Of a DNA stretch of 64,000 bases, positions 51,730-62,635 are shown piece after piece (position 1 is the stretch's first letter; the number at the start of each line of letters is the position of its first letter). This DNA is from Vermamoeba vermiformis. Lineage: Eukaryota > Tubulinea > Echinamoebida. The translations under genes were made by a program, and so were the position numbers. The notes below the pieces were generated by a model. The model made no database searches, was not told where the DNA came from, and was given only the letters and a program-made list of their open reading frames with translations. The stretch spans positions 372,001 through 436,000 of the forward strand of contig JBEWZL010000126.1 in assembly GCA_045837725.1 (NCBI GenBank), given 5' to 3'.

Positions 51730-53822
51730 TTATTTTGCTGTCGACAACGGCAATGTAAATATTTTGACTGCATTTTTCGCTTTTTTATCAGCCTTCCATC
51801 GTCCAAATCGATGTTCTTGACCAACACCTGCTATCAATAGTCGTCCAGTACGCGAGAAAGCCAATGAATTTACAAATCCAGCCTAAAATACGATTAAATA
51901 AGCATTATTATTAATATGGTACTACTATCATCGACTTACGCAAGGAATATTCGTCAAATTAACAATTTTCTTCGAGTCAGTATCGTACTTCCATAATTTA
52001 ATTTCTCCGTTGTTAGAACCAGAGGCAAATACATCACTGCATATTACTGTAGTGTTAATAATTCATATATAATCGCATAATATCTCATAAGAATGTACCT
52101 GTACTTGACGGCAGCAACGGATGTGATCCAGTTAGGTACACCAGGTGACTCTAAACCGTGGGCCAGAGGGAACACTGCTGCTGGCTTCTTTTTCGATGCA
52201 CTCCAGTATTGAATACCACTGTCAGAGACATGATTAGACTAGTGTCACATCGATCGAGTGTCACAGATCCGGCCCTTACCCGTCATCACCACCGCTGACA
52301 AAGAACTCTTCGTTGACTAAGGACAGTGTGTCGAGGCCAGCATCAGCTCTGAAGACCATTTGTGTCTCCTCTACGACCTTCCACACACGCACAGTCTTGT
52401 CTGAAGATGACGTCACGCATCGCTCGCGTGTCAAACTGTCAATGCCGGTGATAGGTGATTGATGGCCGTAGAGTGTGTCTAGGTACGCCATGTCATCGCA
52501 GTTCCACACTTTTACTGTTCTGTCATTCGAGCCTGAAAAGAGTTGGTGCGAGCCAAATCTGAACGATAAGCCCTGCGATGAAACATTTAGCAACGTTGCC
52601 TAATTTGGAAATAAGGATCGTTACTACTGACCGTGATAAAGTCTCTGTGTCCTGAGAATGTGTCCAATAATTTGTTGTTTTGAGCGTCCCAAATGCGAAT
52701 TTTGTTGTCCATGCCACCCGAGGCCAATAACCGACCGTCAGAGGACACGGCAATGCTGTACACTTGATTCGTGTGTCCGCCAAACTCGGGCTTGTCACGT
52801 CCTCCTTTGAATGTGAACAATCGTGTGTTTGTCTCCACGTCATCTGGCAGTAAAGGGCTCGTAAGTCACGCGTCAAACACGATCATTTTATACGTAACAG
52901 TGATTGTATGTCATTCTATTCGAGTCTATTTGTATTAATAAAGCAGTATAGTACTTACATTTAATAATACAGCAGTCTTTGCTGCCTGAAAACACTGTCT
53001 TTTCGTCGTCAGTAATCGCGACACAAGTCACCGATAATTGATGTCCACGATGTTGTCGCACGGGGTATTCAGAGCCAGGAGTAATTAATAACTGAGGAAT
53101 ATTAATATTAATATATGCATTGGTATTCATTATCAACAGCGCAAAAAGGATAATAATTCACGTACCTGATCTGAAGCTTTTCTGTGAGGTCTCTTTCCCG
53201 TTGTTGCTTCAACCTAAATTATGAAATCAATATAATGCTTTTAATATACGTTTTCAAATTATTGTTGAATGGATTGTGACAGATCCCAATCTCGATCCCA
53301 AAAACAGGATCTGGATTTGAGCTGACCGTTGGCCATAAACATTGCCCAATAAGTATGTATATTATAATCTATTAAAATACTTACGGCTTCTTCTCTCAAT
53401 TTTGTTACAAGTGCTTCCTCGTCAACTTCGTCATCCTCATCGCGATGCAAATCCGCCAACTTTGATAAATATTCTTTTGCTAATCTAGCACGCTTCTCAT
53501 CAACTGTTTCATTTTCATAAGGGTCTGCTTCACCGTTCTCTTCTGCTACTGATCCAGCGTCTGATGCGTTTTGAAAAAAATCCTCCTCATCACTGGATAA
53601 TTCTTGGGCCTTGGCTCTAGCCACTTTTCGCTTTTTAGAGTTCTGTAGTAATATTAATAATTATTATAATCGATAAATAATAATTACAATTAATTTTTAT
53701 GATCAGATCGCGGTTTCGATCTCACCACTCATTATTGTACAATAATATAATGCATATGATCTTACATTAGGAGATTTTCCGTTATCTAATACTCGTTTTC
53801 TACCATTTGCTTTGCTTGACAT
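51730..53822 (-). CDS. rrp9: U3 snoRNP protein RRP9 / U3-55K
   Basis: Nine exons (53822-53766, 53642-53385, 53213-53166, 53091-52959, 52843-52632, 52572-52280, 52218-52099, 52036-51940, 51882-51730) give 456 residues. The N-terminus is acidic and basic (SSDEEDFFQNAS) and is followed by EYLSKLADLHRDEDDEVDEE. Seven WD40 blades follow (SGSKDCCIIK, SGGMDNKIRIWDAQ, SGSNDRTVKVWNC, SSSDKTVRVWK, SGGDDGGIQYWS). The C-terminal GFVNSLAFSRTGRLLIAGVG and GQEHRFGRW are diagnostic of RRP9. It binds the U3 box B/C motif in nucleolar pre-18S processing. The intron at 52573-52631 carries CCTAATTTGG. Confidence 0.93.
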
Positions 53823-53911
53823 TGTTAAATCTGGATCTAATCTGTTTTATTTCAACTGTCACTGCTCTTCGAAAGTCTATCAATATTAATACTAATAAAT
53901 ATAGTATTCGA

Positions 53912-54452
53912 ATGCTCGTCAGTCTACTAAAATTGTCCAAAAGAAAAGAAAAGAAAAATGCATTTTTTAAGCTTCAATCACACGACGAGCAAACACAACA
54001 GATGCAGAAACGACAACAATTAGAAGAGATGGGACAAAAATATAAGCGAAAGGGGAACCTAGTTACTGCAGTTGTAATGAGTGGTAAGCAAGATCCAACA
54101 CGCAAACAGAAAACAATTACCACCAGCCAAAAATTTTCTCCCTATTAACCCCGTAATTATAAAATTATTGACATGATAAATAGTGAATTTTTGTTATTTA
54201 TTTCTTTAATTGCGACTTGTTTAAAGATAGTTCCGTGACCACGACGTAAATTAATCCTGATCCATTTTGACAGTGGTGGGCCTTGCTATTTACGGATTAA
54301 TAGCACCAGTAGTAGCTAAAAAGCGAGAAATGGCGAAGCATAATATCGACGGCAATCCGAATTTTTATCGCCCGCTCAGTCAGCAACACAGTCGCGTGCA
54401 ACCAAATGAACACGATGAACGCAGCACTAAAGTAGTACCCAAAGCTTATTAA
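53912..54452 (+). CDS. small single-TM protein, unknown
   Basis: Two exons (53912-54083, 54274-54452) give 116 residues. A basic Gln/Lys-rich helical N-terminus (KRKEKKNAFFKL, QQMQKRQQLEEM) leads to one TM segment that spans the splice junction (LVTAVVMS and VVGLAIYGLIAPVVA). A polar C-terminus follows (NPNFYRPLSQQHS, VVPKAY). No signal peptide. It may be a small mitochondrial or ER protein; family not recognised. Its start is 89 bp from the divergent RRP9 start. Confidence 0.65.
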
Positions 54453-54669
54453 TGCCATTGTAGGCTTATTATTGTATATTCATTCGTCCCCAATGTAAAT
54501 AGATCTTGAAATGAAGCAGATGTGTTCATGAACCTCATGAATTCACTCCGCGTCGGCGCAATTGTTGGAATTTCGTTAATAGAATTTTAATTGTCTCTTA
54601 ACGAATAATATGCGCATTAGTAATTTTGGGTCAAAGTTTATTCAATGGACAGGTTACACTAAGACGCTA

Positions 54670-55624
54670 TTAATTGACAATAGCCATGGCGAATCCATCG
54701 TGTCCCTTGCTGCCTACAGTCTGCACTGCAGTCACTGTAACGCGCTTTTCTTTGGCCAACAGCTCGTACAAGGCTCGAGTACCGTGCACGCGGTCATCTG
54801 CGTGATTCGGCTCTATTATTCCGCCTGCTCGCACCACATTATCGACTATAATTAAGGAGCCGGGCTTTGATAATTTAACGGCATAGTCAAAATAAGCGGC
54901 GTTGTTTTGTTTGTCCGCATCTATGAAAACAAAATCGAAAGGAGCCTGATTTTCTTGAGCTAACGCAGCCAAGCTATCAAGTGCCTTGCCTAATCGTAAT
55001 TCTATAATATTTTCGAGGCCTGCAAGCTTAAAATTGGCGGTTGCAACTTCCGCGTGTTTTGGATCGAGCTCCAAAGTGATCAATTTGCCTGTTGCCGGCA
55101 GTGCGCGTGCAAGCCATATAGTGCTGTAACCTCCTAAGGTGCCAATTTCGAGAATTCTTTGCGCTCCTACAAGCAAAATTTCAATATACCGCCCGATCGA
55201 GAATTTCGTTAAACTCACGGTACCTTTCAATCGTGCCAATAATTGCAAAAATTTTCCTTGATTTGGTGCAACATTAATTGCAGGCAATCCGGCCTTGGTA
55301 CTATTCTCTAAGGCAGTTTCAAGGACGGAATCTTTTTCGAGCACATGCTCGCAGATGTAGTTGTCTACATTGGTCCAAAGTTGTTGCTAAAATTCTATTA
55401 GCAATTAACAATATAGTGCGCTAAGATATCAGTCGACTTACTTCGGCAGAAACGGATTTGTTGTCTGTGAAAATACAAGATAATTAATAGACAGCTCGGT
55501 AGACAGATAACGAAATTAATTTTAGTAAAATATGAATTTATAATGCCAATTTTAAGCAATTGTAAATGGATAATAAACGACGGTTTGTTGTAGCCTAAAT
55601 ATCAAAGCTTTACTTACCAGACAT
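54670..55624 (-). CDS. class I SAM-dependent O-methyltransferase (CCoAOMT/COMT-like)
   Basis: Four exons (55624-55618, 55464-55442, 55386-55224, 55166-54670) give 229 residues, typical of the small cation-dependent O-methyltransferases. Motifs: LQLLARLKGAQRILEIGTLG with GYSTIWLARALP (SAM-binding loop), TLELDPKHA, DFVFIDADKQNN (metal Asp), SLIIVDNVVRAG and GFAMAIV. It probably methylates a catechol-type hydroxyl using SAM and a divalent metal. The first coding exon is 7 nt and the second 23 nt. The 57-nt intron 55223-55167 is in frame, and removing it restores the family motif KGAQRILEIG. Confidence 0.9.
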
Positions 55625-55815
55625 CTTATTTAGCGGCAATTCCGACTAATGCAATGTAGTTATGTCTATGTATCGCGTAATAAATGAAAATGCAGCTCAA
55701 GGCAGTGAATTTATGGCGTGAACTCGTCGGCGAAATAATCTTGGCTCCGAAAGGAACTTTCTTGCTGTTCTTTGCAAGCTCATACAGCAATAAGTGTGTT
55801 ACTAATAGAACACAA

Positions 55816-57605
55816 ATGTCAAAAAAACGAAAGATCAATCAAGAAGATGATCAGCTCGGGAGCAAGCGGATCAAGACTTCGAGATCTGAGGACCGCACGT
55901 GCCCAATCTTCTCTTTACCACCAGAAATTATCAAAGAAGTTTTATATTATTTATTGACGCCCGATTGTTCTCGGTAAGCGCTATTTGACACGTCCATTTC
56001 AAGTGGATTTAGTTTTTTTTTTTTTTTAACTTTCCAAAAAATGCTAAATAATATCAAAATAATACATGATAATAAACGTGCACCTATTTTTCAGATTTTC
56101 TTTCACGTGCAAACGTCTTCGATCAATTATTTGGTCCTCAATGCCCCGGATCGACCTTCCATTCTTCAGAGAGAAGCATTTGGGAGGATTACTTAAGGGC
56201 TGCAAGATGATGACGTCATTAGAGAGTCTTAGTATCAAAATTACACCTAGTCCCGGCAAAACAACAGATCCCACCGAATTTTTTGCAACTTGCAACAAAA
56301 TGACGCGACTGGAATTTGATAGCGGAACGTTTGACCCATATATAATGATTAGTCATATGACCTCATTGAGAGCTGTCGTTATTCATTGGAACAAACGACC
56401 GCGTCAAGATATTTGGAACTTAGATCTGGCCAAGTTATTTCCAAATCATCCGCACTTGACTTCATTTGCTATCACTGAATGTAGCTTGTCTGAATGTAAG
56501 TACGATGTATATAATTTAATATCGACTTCCAATATACATGTATATTATTCTGACAAACATAACGTCATCATAAATTGACGCGCGAAAAAATTCCTTTTAG
56601 AACATTTATTCTTCACTGAAAATAGTAAATATTCCATATAATCATGATTAATATCGTAATAACACTATAATGCTTTGCAATATCCGAACAATTATAATAA
56701 TCTTTTTACGGGATCTGACATTTTTTGAACAACAGTGCAAGACTTGAATGTACTGAGCAATCTCAAGTCACTGACAATAGAGGACTGCATTAATATGACG
56801 AGTGACGAGCACATTCAGCACATCAGCACCACACTGACAGCGCTCACTGAACTCAATCTGCGATATTTTGAGAGCAGCGCAGATTTGTCAGTCATAACAA
56901 ACCTCGGCCAACTAACAGCATTAGACCTCTCTGGCTCATCTTTCGAGGAAAATTTATCGTTTTTATCGCAATTGACCAATTTAAAGTCGTTGGATCTGAA
57001 CAACTACGAAATTTTGACCAAATCCAGCGTGGCAGCAATAGCAAAAATGACGCAGTTGACGAGATTGATTATAGGAATCGACGAAGATGCATTTCAAAGT
57101 GATATTAAGGGCCTCTCAGTATTGACTAACTTGCGCGAGCTCGCTACACCTGCCTACATGGATATTTCGCGCTTTAAATTCTTGGAAAAAGCAACGTTCT
57201 TTTACGAATCAAAACTACTCTCCCCCGTAGCATGGATGCCTAGTTTGAAAGATTTATCGCTGATAGATATCTCGCTGCACGAACAAGGAAAGCAGATCCA
57301 GTATTGGGTGCACTTGACGAGACTTCAAATCGACCACTTTGAGCCAAAACAAGTTATTCCGCAGTTGAGCTACCTTCAAAATCTCCACGAACTATCTCTC
57401 GATGCGTTTTACAATGATTGTCGTAAGTTTATCTCTATCCAATCTCCAAATTTAGTAACTAACAATCTCGGATCTAACTTTAATTTAATTTACAGAAGAA
57501 GCGCTGTTTAAAGCATTAAGGCCGCTGACGTCATTAAGAACACTTGAAATTCAAAATTTGATCTTGAATCAAGCCTGGGTCAGGACTCAGGACTCAACAA
57601 ATTAA
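55816..57605 (+). CDS. F-box/LRR protein with damaged 3' end
   Basis: Four exons (55816-55973, 56095-56495, 56736-57422, 57496-57605) give 451 residues. A basic N-terminus (MSKKRKINQEDD) precedes an F-box (FSLPPEIIKEVLYYLLTP, FSFTCKRLRSIIW) and about ten irregular LRRs (LTALTELNLRYF, LGQLTALDLSG, LTNLKSLDLNN, LTQ, LQNLHELSLDAF). It is probably an SCF substrate receptor. The ending is abnormal: around 57590-57641 the DNA matches an inverted copy at 58304-58375 that encodes a longer LRR end, but with a 2-nt difference that shifts frame. The stop at 57603 thus seems to follow damage at an inversion boundary. An upstream in-frame Met at 55684 is a less likely start. Confidence 0.75.
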
Positions 57606-57639
57606 CACAACTCTTCAACTCGTCAAAGTCAAGTCAGTC

Positions 57640-57851
57640 CCCTTTGATCAATGCTGCGCCTAAAATCAAGTTTGAAGGCCCGAATATCAGAGTTTAACAC
57701 TTCCAGATCGCCACCGACTCTCGTGTAATCTGCTGTTGATGATACTCACAAAATAATAGACCCTATCTCCTCGCTTTAGGAGCTCATCCGCGATATGAGA
57801 ACCGAGCCGACCGGCTCCAACTAGCATTACTGCAAGCTTGTTTGATGCCAT
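57640..57851 (-). pseudogene. NmrA-like oxidoreductase, detached N-terminal fragment
   Basis: Reading on the minus strand from ATG at 57851 gives MASNKLAVMLVGAGRLGSHI and ADELLKRGDRV, a Rossmann beta-alpha-beta with GxGxxG as in NmrA/isoflavone-reductase-like NAD(P)-binding proteins. A donor GTGAGT follows VYYF. A next exon (about 57710 down to 57640) reads on with GDLEVLNSDIRAFKLDFRRS, then runs into sequence belonging to the F-box/LRR gene. The matching C-terminal half lies on the opposite strand at 58398-59105. Confidence 0.6.
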
Positions 57852-58161
57852 GAGATGTACGTTGTTCGTGTGGGTAATTGTTTCTGAGACTTGAAATGAA
57901 TGCAATTTCGATTGGTTTTGAGCTTTTCGTACGGAAAAACGGCGGTAGGAATTCTCAGAGAACTTATTCCTTTTATGGTCTGTATCGCCGAGTTTACCTT
58001 TTTTTGGTAAATAGTCGTTGGAGATTTCAGGATAAATGTTTGCCCGAAAAAACTAAGTTTACTTGATCGTTGATTTGTAAGCTTACAACAATAAAATATG
58101 ACACTTTGCTGTAGGGCGTTAATAATACAAGTTAGGACTTTATTTAGTCAACTAGCATTCA

Positions 58162-58408
58162 TTAGTATTCATCCTCGTCATCGTCGTCAAAATCAAAATC
58201 TTCCAACGAATCATCGCCACGATAATCTTTCATAAGCAAGTTGTGTCTATTTGGTGAGTATTCAACAGCTACACTCGGATGCGTGCCTTCAAATTCGAGA
58301 TCGGGGCCTGACTTGACTTTGACGAGTTGAAGTTGCGTTAATTTGTCGAGTCTTGCGGTCAAAAAAGTAAGCCAGATTCGATTGAAGTCTACAAAGTTTG
58401 ACACTATT
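58162..58408 (-). pseudogene. detached C-terminal fragment of an F-box/LRR gene
   Basis: The minus frame reads FNRIWLTFLTARLDKLTQLQ then LVKVKSGPDLEFEGTHPSVA and ends in an acidic tail (DFDFDDDDEDEY). No start or F-box lies upstream on this strand, where an NmrA fragment begins on the other strand. The first 80 or so bases match, inverted, the end of the F-box/LRR gene at about 57571-57641. It looks like the original end of that gene, or of a sister copy, moved by an inversion. Confidence 0.6.
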
Positions 58409-59105
58409 TAATATTATTCCAGCACTTCTGTCAGCTGCAAAAATAGCTGGAGTCAAAAGATTCGTTCCGTCTGACAATGCAATGGACATCTTCAAAGTAA
58501 AAGATGAGATCTTCGGCAACATGCTTCGACGTCGCTTCTCTGAAGAAATTTTGTATCCTAGTGGCGTAGGATATACAAATATTTTAAATGGGGCATTTCT
58601 GGAGAACGGCACGATTGAGTTTATCCGAATTTTGGATCGCGCTAACAAAAAAGTAAAAATTTGGTCGAAAATTGACTACTTTTCAATACTGATAACAATT
58701 GTAAATAAGGTCAACATATACGGTACCGGCAATGAGAAATGGCAATGGACTACTCTTGAAGATACGGCACGCTACACAGTCGAAGCGATCCACGACGAAT
58801 CTGCTCTAAATCAGGTCGTCAAAGTATGTGGCGATGAGATATCCCTAAATGAGTTCGCCAAGGTGCTCTCAGAAGTGACTGGTTCAACTTGGAGCACGAA
58901 CATTCTTGGAACCGAAGAAGATCTGCGCAACTTGATCGCTAAGAATTACAAAGAGCAGCCGCAAAATATATACGCTTGGATGCCGCTTCAATACGTGTGG
59001 GGCTCAGTCAGCGAAAAGTTTATTCTTCGTCCTCTCTGGAACAACAAATATCCCAGTGTGCATCCGACGACCGTCCGTGCTTGGGCCGCTTCGCAGAAGT
59101 GGTAA
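58398..59105 (+). pseudogene. NmrA-like oxidoreductase, detached C-terminal fragment
   Basis: The frame is open for about 235 codons and reads ALLSAAKIAGVKRFVPSDNA, WSKIDYFSILITIV, YGTGNEKWQWTTLEDTARYT, ending in WAASQKW. This is the substrate-side half of NmrA/isoflavone-reductase-like proteins (KxAGVKRFVPS is typical). No ATG or Rossmann motif precedes it: upstream in frame is a TGA. The missing N-terminal half is found inverted at 57640-57851. As it stands the gene lacks its cofactor-binding site. Confidence 0.65.
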
Positions 59106-59274
59106 ATACTCCGTTAACGCAGCGACGAACCGATTATAGATGCTTTTTTGGTTGGATCAATGCCGCGCTCAATAAATATTCATAGTCTTTTCGTTAATGA
59201 TGTACACCGAACAAATGATCACGCATATTACATAAAGGACTTCCTAAAGCAAGATTTCATATTTATTTTTTGGT

Positions 59275-61240
59275 TTACAAATCAATCGTGCTGGTGTTCA
59301 GTGGTTTATAAAACATTTTATTCTCTTTGGTATTTTCATCTATTTCCACCCAGTATCGCAACAGGTCGTAGGTTCTGCTAGTTGGATCTGCCGCTTTCTC
59401 GAACGGAAAGAGCGGATCTGGAAAGTATTGCTGGCCGAGCTCTTTTGCGGCACTGATAAATGTATCTGCTTGCAATGCATCGCTCGTCTCCATAGCTTGA
59501 GCCTTGGCAAATACTTTGACGACAAAATCTTCTGCCGCCGCTTTGATCAATCTGATGGCCCTGGCAGGGATGTAGTCGTTGCAGTCGTGCAGCCACAAAA
59601 AGGCGTCGTTGCATTCAGCCAGCCAGAACTTAAGTTCGCCTTCAAAAGGACTCTGTTCGTTGGGATACTCAAATTTTTTGCGAATTTCCTTCGCGTTGAC
59701 AATGTAATCCGTGAATGTGAAGAATAAAGGCACTCTAATGTCTCCGTCTATCATGTCGTACACCTGCTGCAAATATTCCACGATGGGCAGTGCAAGTGTT
59801 TGTGGATATATTTCCGGGTCAACGGGCATGAGGGCGCCCAGCACAGGCTCGTAGATCATAACCGTCTCCTCCTCACGGACAATATACTCGCCCATATGAA
59901 GGACTTTGAAGAGTGCTGTCTTGGCATCGGTTGACAAAGTTTGACCGGAGTCTGAGTCCTCTTGCTCGCTCGGAGAATAACTGGAGCCATCGCTGTCGAG
60001 CTCTTGCTGCAAATATGGCACCACTACGCTGGCTGGTTTCTTGAACGATGATGGTGCTAGTTGTGTCAAGTCACTAAGGGCGGTACTTTCTTCGCCAACA
60101 AAATTGCTCCATGTGACTGACCGGACTCTCACCGTGTCTAATTTTGGTAAACAGACTGGCGGAGCTCTCGCGCACTCGTGGTCCCACACTTCACCCATCT
60201 CGTCTATTGTAGGCAGGAACTTGAATCGCGCGCCATTCATGGCCTGTCAAAACGGTTAATTTGGACGTTCGGTCACTAAGAATAATGTACACCACTTACT
60301 TTATATAGTTCTCGGAAGTCATTGGTCAATTTGAATTCGTGGAGCTCTTCCCAAGCGTCGAGTTCATCGTCAGTCAGGCCAGGATTGAACATTCTGGCCC
60401 GCTTCACTTTTCCACCAGGTTTTCTGCGCTTCGAGTAGGGTTTGATTGCTTCGGTCAACTTCTTCGATATTTCTTCGACGAGGTGCTTGATTCTTGTGGC
60501 GTTAAGGAAATTTCTCTTGCATTCACTGAACCAATCGACTTTCTTCTCGTTTATCACAATCTCGCTGTATGTCGGATCGTGCCTCTCGTTGAAATTTCGA
60601 ATTTCATGTGGCAGTCGCCAGCGTTGGCCATAAAACGCACTTTGCCACAATTTGGGCGAGGCTGACAAGAGCGTGTCAAAGTATTTTGACACCTGTCGCC
60701 AGCGCACTAGATCTTGCAAGTCACTATTGAGCAATATAGGCCAGAAAAAATCATTGGGGAGTGTTGTCGACGTTGCAGTAGAGTAAACAGGTCTGCATCT
60801 GCGATCTGAGTCCGTTGGATCTACAATGATTGTGTATTCGTTCGTCCACGATGCATAATAAAAGTTTCTATTCCAAGGATCTTCGCGCAACAATCCTACT
60901 TCTTGAGGCTTCAAAACTTGTGAGATCTGCTCCGCATCCGACAGTTCTGACGACAGCTCTTCTGATGATGAAGAGTAGTCTGATTCTCTCCTCACTTCCC
61001 AATACCGTGTATGGGAAACCTTTTGCTTCTAGCGGGGATAGCGTGAATTATTAATAAATGTCACTGGCGCGCCAAATTTTTTTAAATTTATATTGCTGAT
61101 TTACTGTCGTATCTTAATATTTTTAGTAATATAATACTTCTCTTGGCGTCGCTTAACTAACTGACGCTTTGGAATGTATCTGATTTTTTTCTTACCTTTT
61201 GGATTTGATTTTCTAGCCTCTCTGATGCTCTTCTTTTCAT
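59275..61240 (-). CDS. F-box protein with SMI1/KNR4 (SUKH)-like domain
   Basis: Three exons (61240-61196, 61028-60300, 60243-59275) give 580 residues. A Ser/Glu-rich stretch is followed by an F-box-like region (FFWPILLNSDLQDLVRWRQV, KYFDTLLSASPKLWQ). At about 230-300 LTDDELDAWEELHEFKLTND and LYKAMNGARF resemble the SUKH/SMI1-KNR4 start (acidic helix, then YxxxNG). The rest is of unknown type. The arrangement F-box plus SUKH recalls animal FBXO3 but without a clear ApaG domain. A 15-codon first exon (MKRRASERLENQIQK) supplies the start that the long exon lacks. Probably a ubiquitin-ligase adaptor. Confidence 0.65.
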
Positions 61241-61424
61241 TACGGTATATCAGATTGCGCAAGATTGAGTGCACGAGTTAGGTCACGAGTGTTGTGTTGG
61301 TTAGTTAATGGGACGGGTCACGAATAGCCAGGTATGGGACAGGCTATTTTGTTCACGATTTTTTTGAAAGCTCAAATAAGACAAGAGCCGCTCAAATAAA
61401 TTAATCCAAGAAGATTATCTTTAA

Positions 61425-62504
61425 TTACTTGAACTCATCAAAGTGTTTTTTGAAGTAAGTCCACGAAGACTCGTTAGGCGCGGTGAACTCTGTTGGTGCG
61501 TGACGGAACACGGGTCGTTTTTCAATCTCGTCTTTGAGCACTTGCGGCAGTGCGTCGAATGAGCTCTTCTTGCCGCCTTGGCCACTGTAGACGAGATAGC
61601 CTGGTCTCGCGCCCATCTTCATCCCTGTCAACGTGATGACACGTGTCAAATGAATTCATCTTGCTATGATTATGGACTTACAAGGCAGCCATTGACACTC
61701 TCTGTTCCACGCTACAACTGCTTCGAGTGAGCTCTTGACATCTTTCTTGGCCAATTCATCGTTGCTGATGATGAACTTGAAGTGCTCGTTAGCCTAGATC
61801 TCGAATGATTAATTTTGCGTTGAAATCACTTATAATGTATTCTTTACCTGATACATAGCATCAGGGCTGTAGTCTTTGAATTGAGGGTCATTGGCAAGAG
61901 GATTGGGATAGAATAGAGGAATGTCCATTGTCACGATCGTACAGCCCTCAGTTGTCATCACTGGGACTTGAGGAGGCAGCGGAATATTAACTGGATCATT
62001 TGCAATATGAGCCACTTTCACCTAATGTAAGTAGATTAAGGTAAGAAAGACGAAACGGATCCGGCTTTTAAATCCAAGTACGTTGTTTATCAAGATGTTC
62101 AAAGCTAAAATATAGTAATAATATTACCTGTTCGTTAGTCCAAGGATTTGTCCACAGATCTACACGCTGTCCAGTTTGAGGATCTAAGTAGATCAAAATC
62201 TCTCGTCCAAGCACGGTAAATTTGTTTTCTTCAGCCTTGTGTAAGATACGCGAAACGTTGACCATCTCCCATTTAAATAAGACTTTCTGTCTTTCACCAG
62301 GTACCAAGCTAACAAAAAAAAAATTAATATTTAAAAATCTGCTTGATTATAAAGCTCAATTTGATAATTTATGACTTACATAAAATATAGAAACAATATA
62401 AAAAACAGTTCTTACCTTAAAACTACACCAGATGCGTGTTGATAAGTTTCTTCCTTCGGATCTGACGAGGTGCGCAGTTTAGCAAGAGTCAAAGCGTCCA
62501 TCAT
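61425..62504 (-). CDS. DUF1838 family protein
   Basis: Five exons (62504-62416, 62308-62128, 62021-61848, 61793-61682, 61624-61425) give 251 residues. ILIYLDPQTGQRVDLWTNPW, VKVAHIANDPVN and WNRECQWLP match the DUF1838 pattern (YLDPxTGExxxxWxNPWTxE ... HxANDPVN). No signal or TM is seen. The biochemical role of the family is unknown to me. The last intron (61625-61681) contains the exact palindrome TGACACGTGTCA. Confidence 0.72.
61637..61648. promoter_or_regulatory. intronic E-box palindrome TGACACGTGTCA, copy 4
   Basis: In the last intron of the DUF1838 gene. Confidence 0.55.
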
Positions 62505-62635
62505 TGTTAAATGTGTTGTATACTTGTATTGGATTTTAATATTAAGGTACGCGTTGCAATTTTCAGCTTTAGATTGACAACTCTGCCACGTGATATTTCC
62601 AAATATGGACAATAGTATCTTTATTCATCACCGCG

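Noticed and set aside
57690-59105. A short independent minus-strand gene plus an independent plus-strand gene
   Set aside because: Neither part is complete; one is the Rossmann half and the other the substrate half of the same family, so a split gene is the simpler reading.
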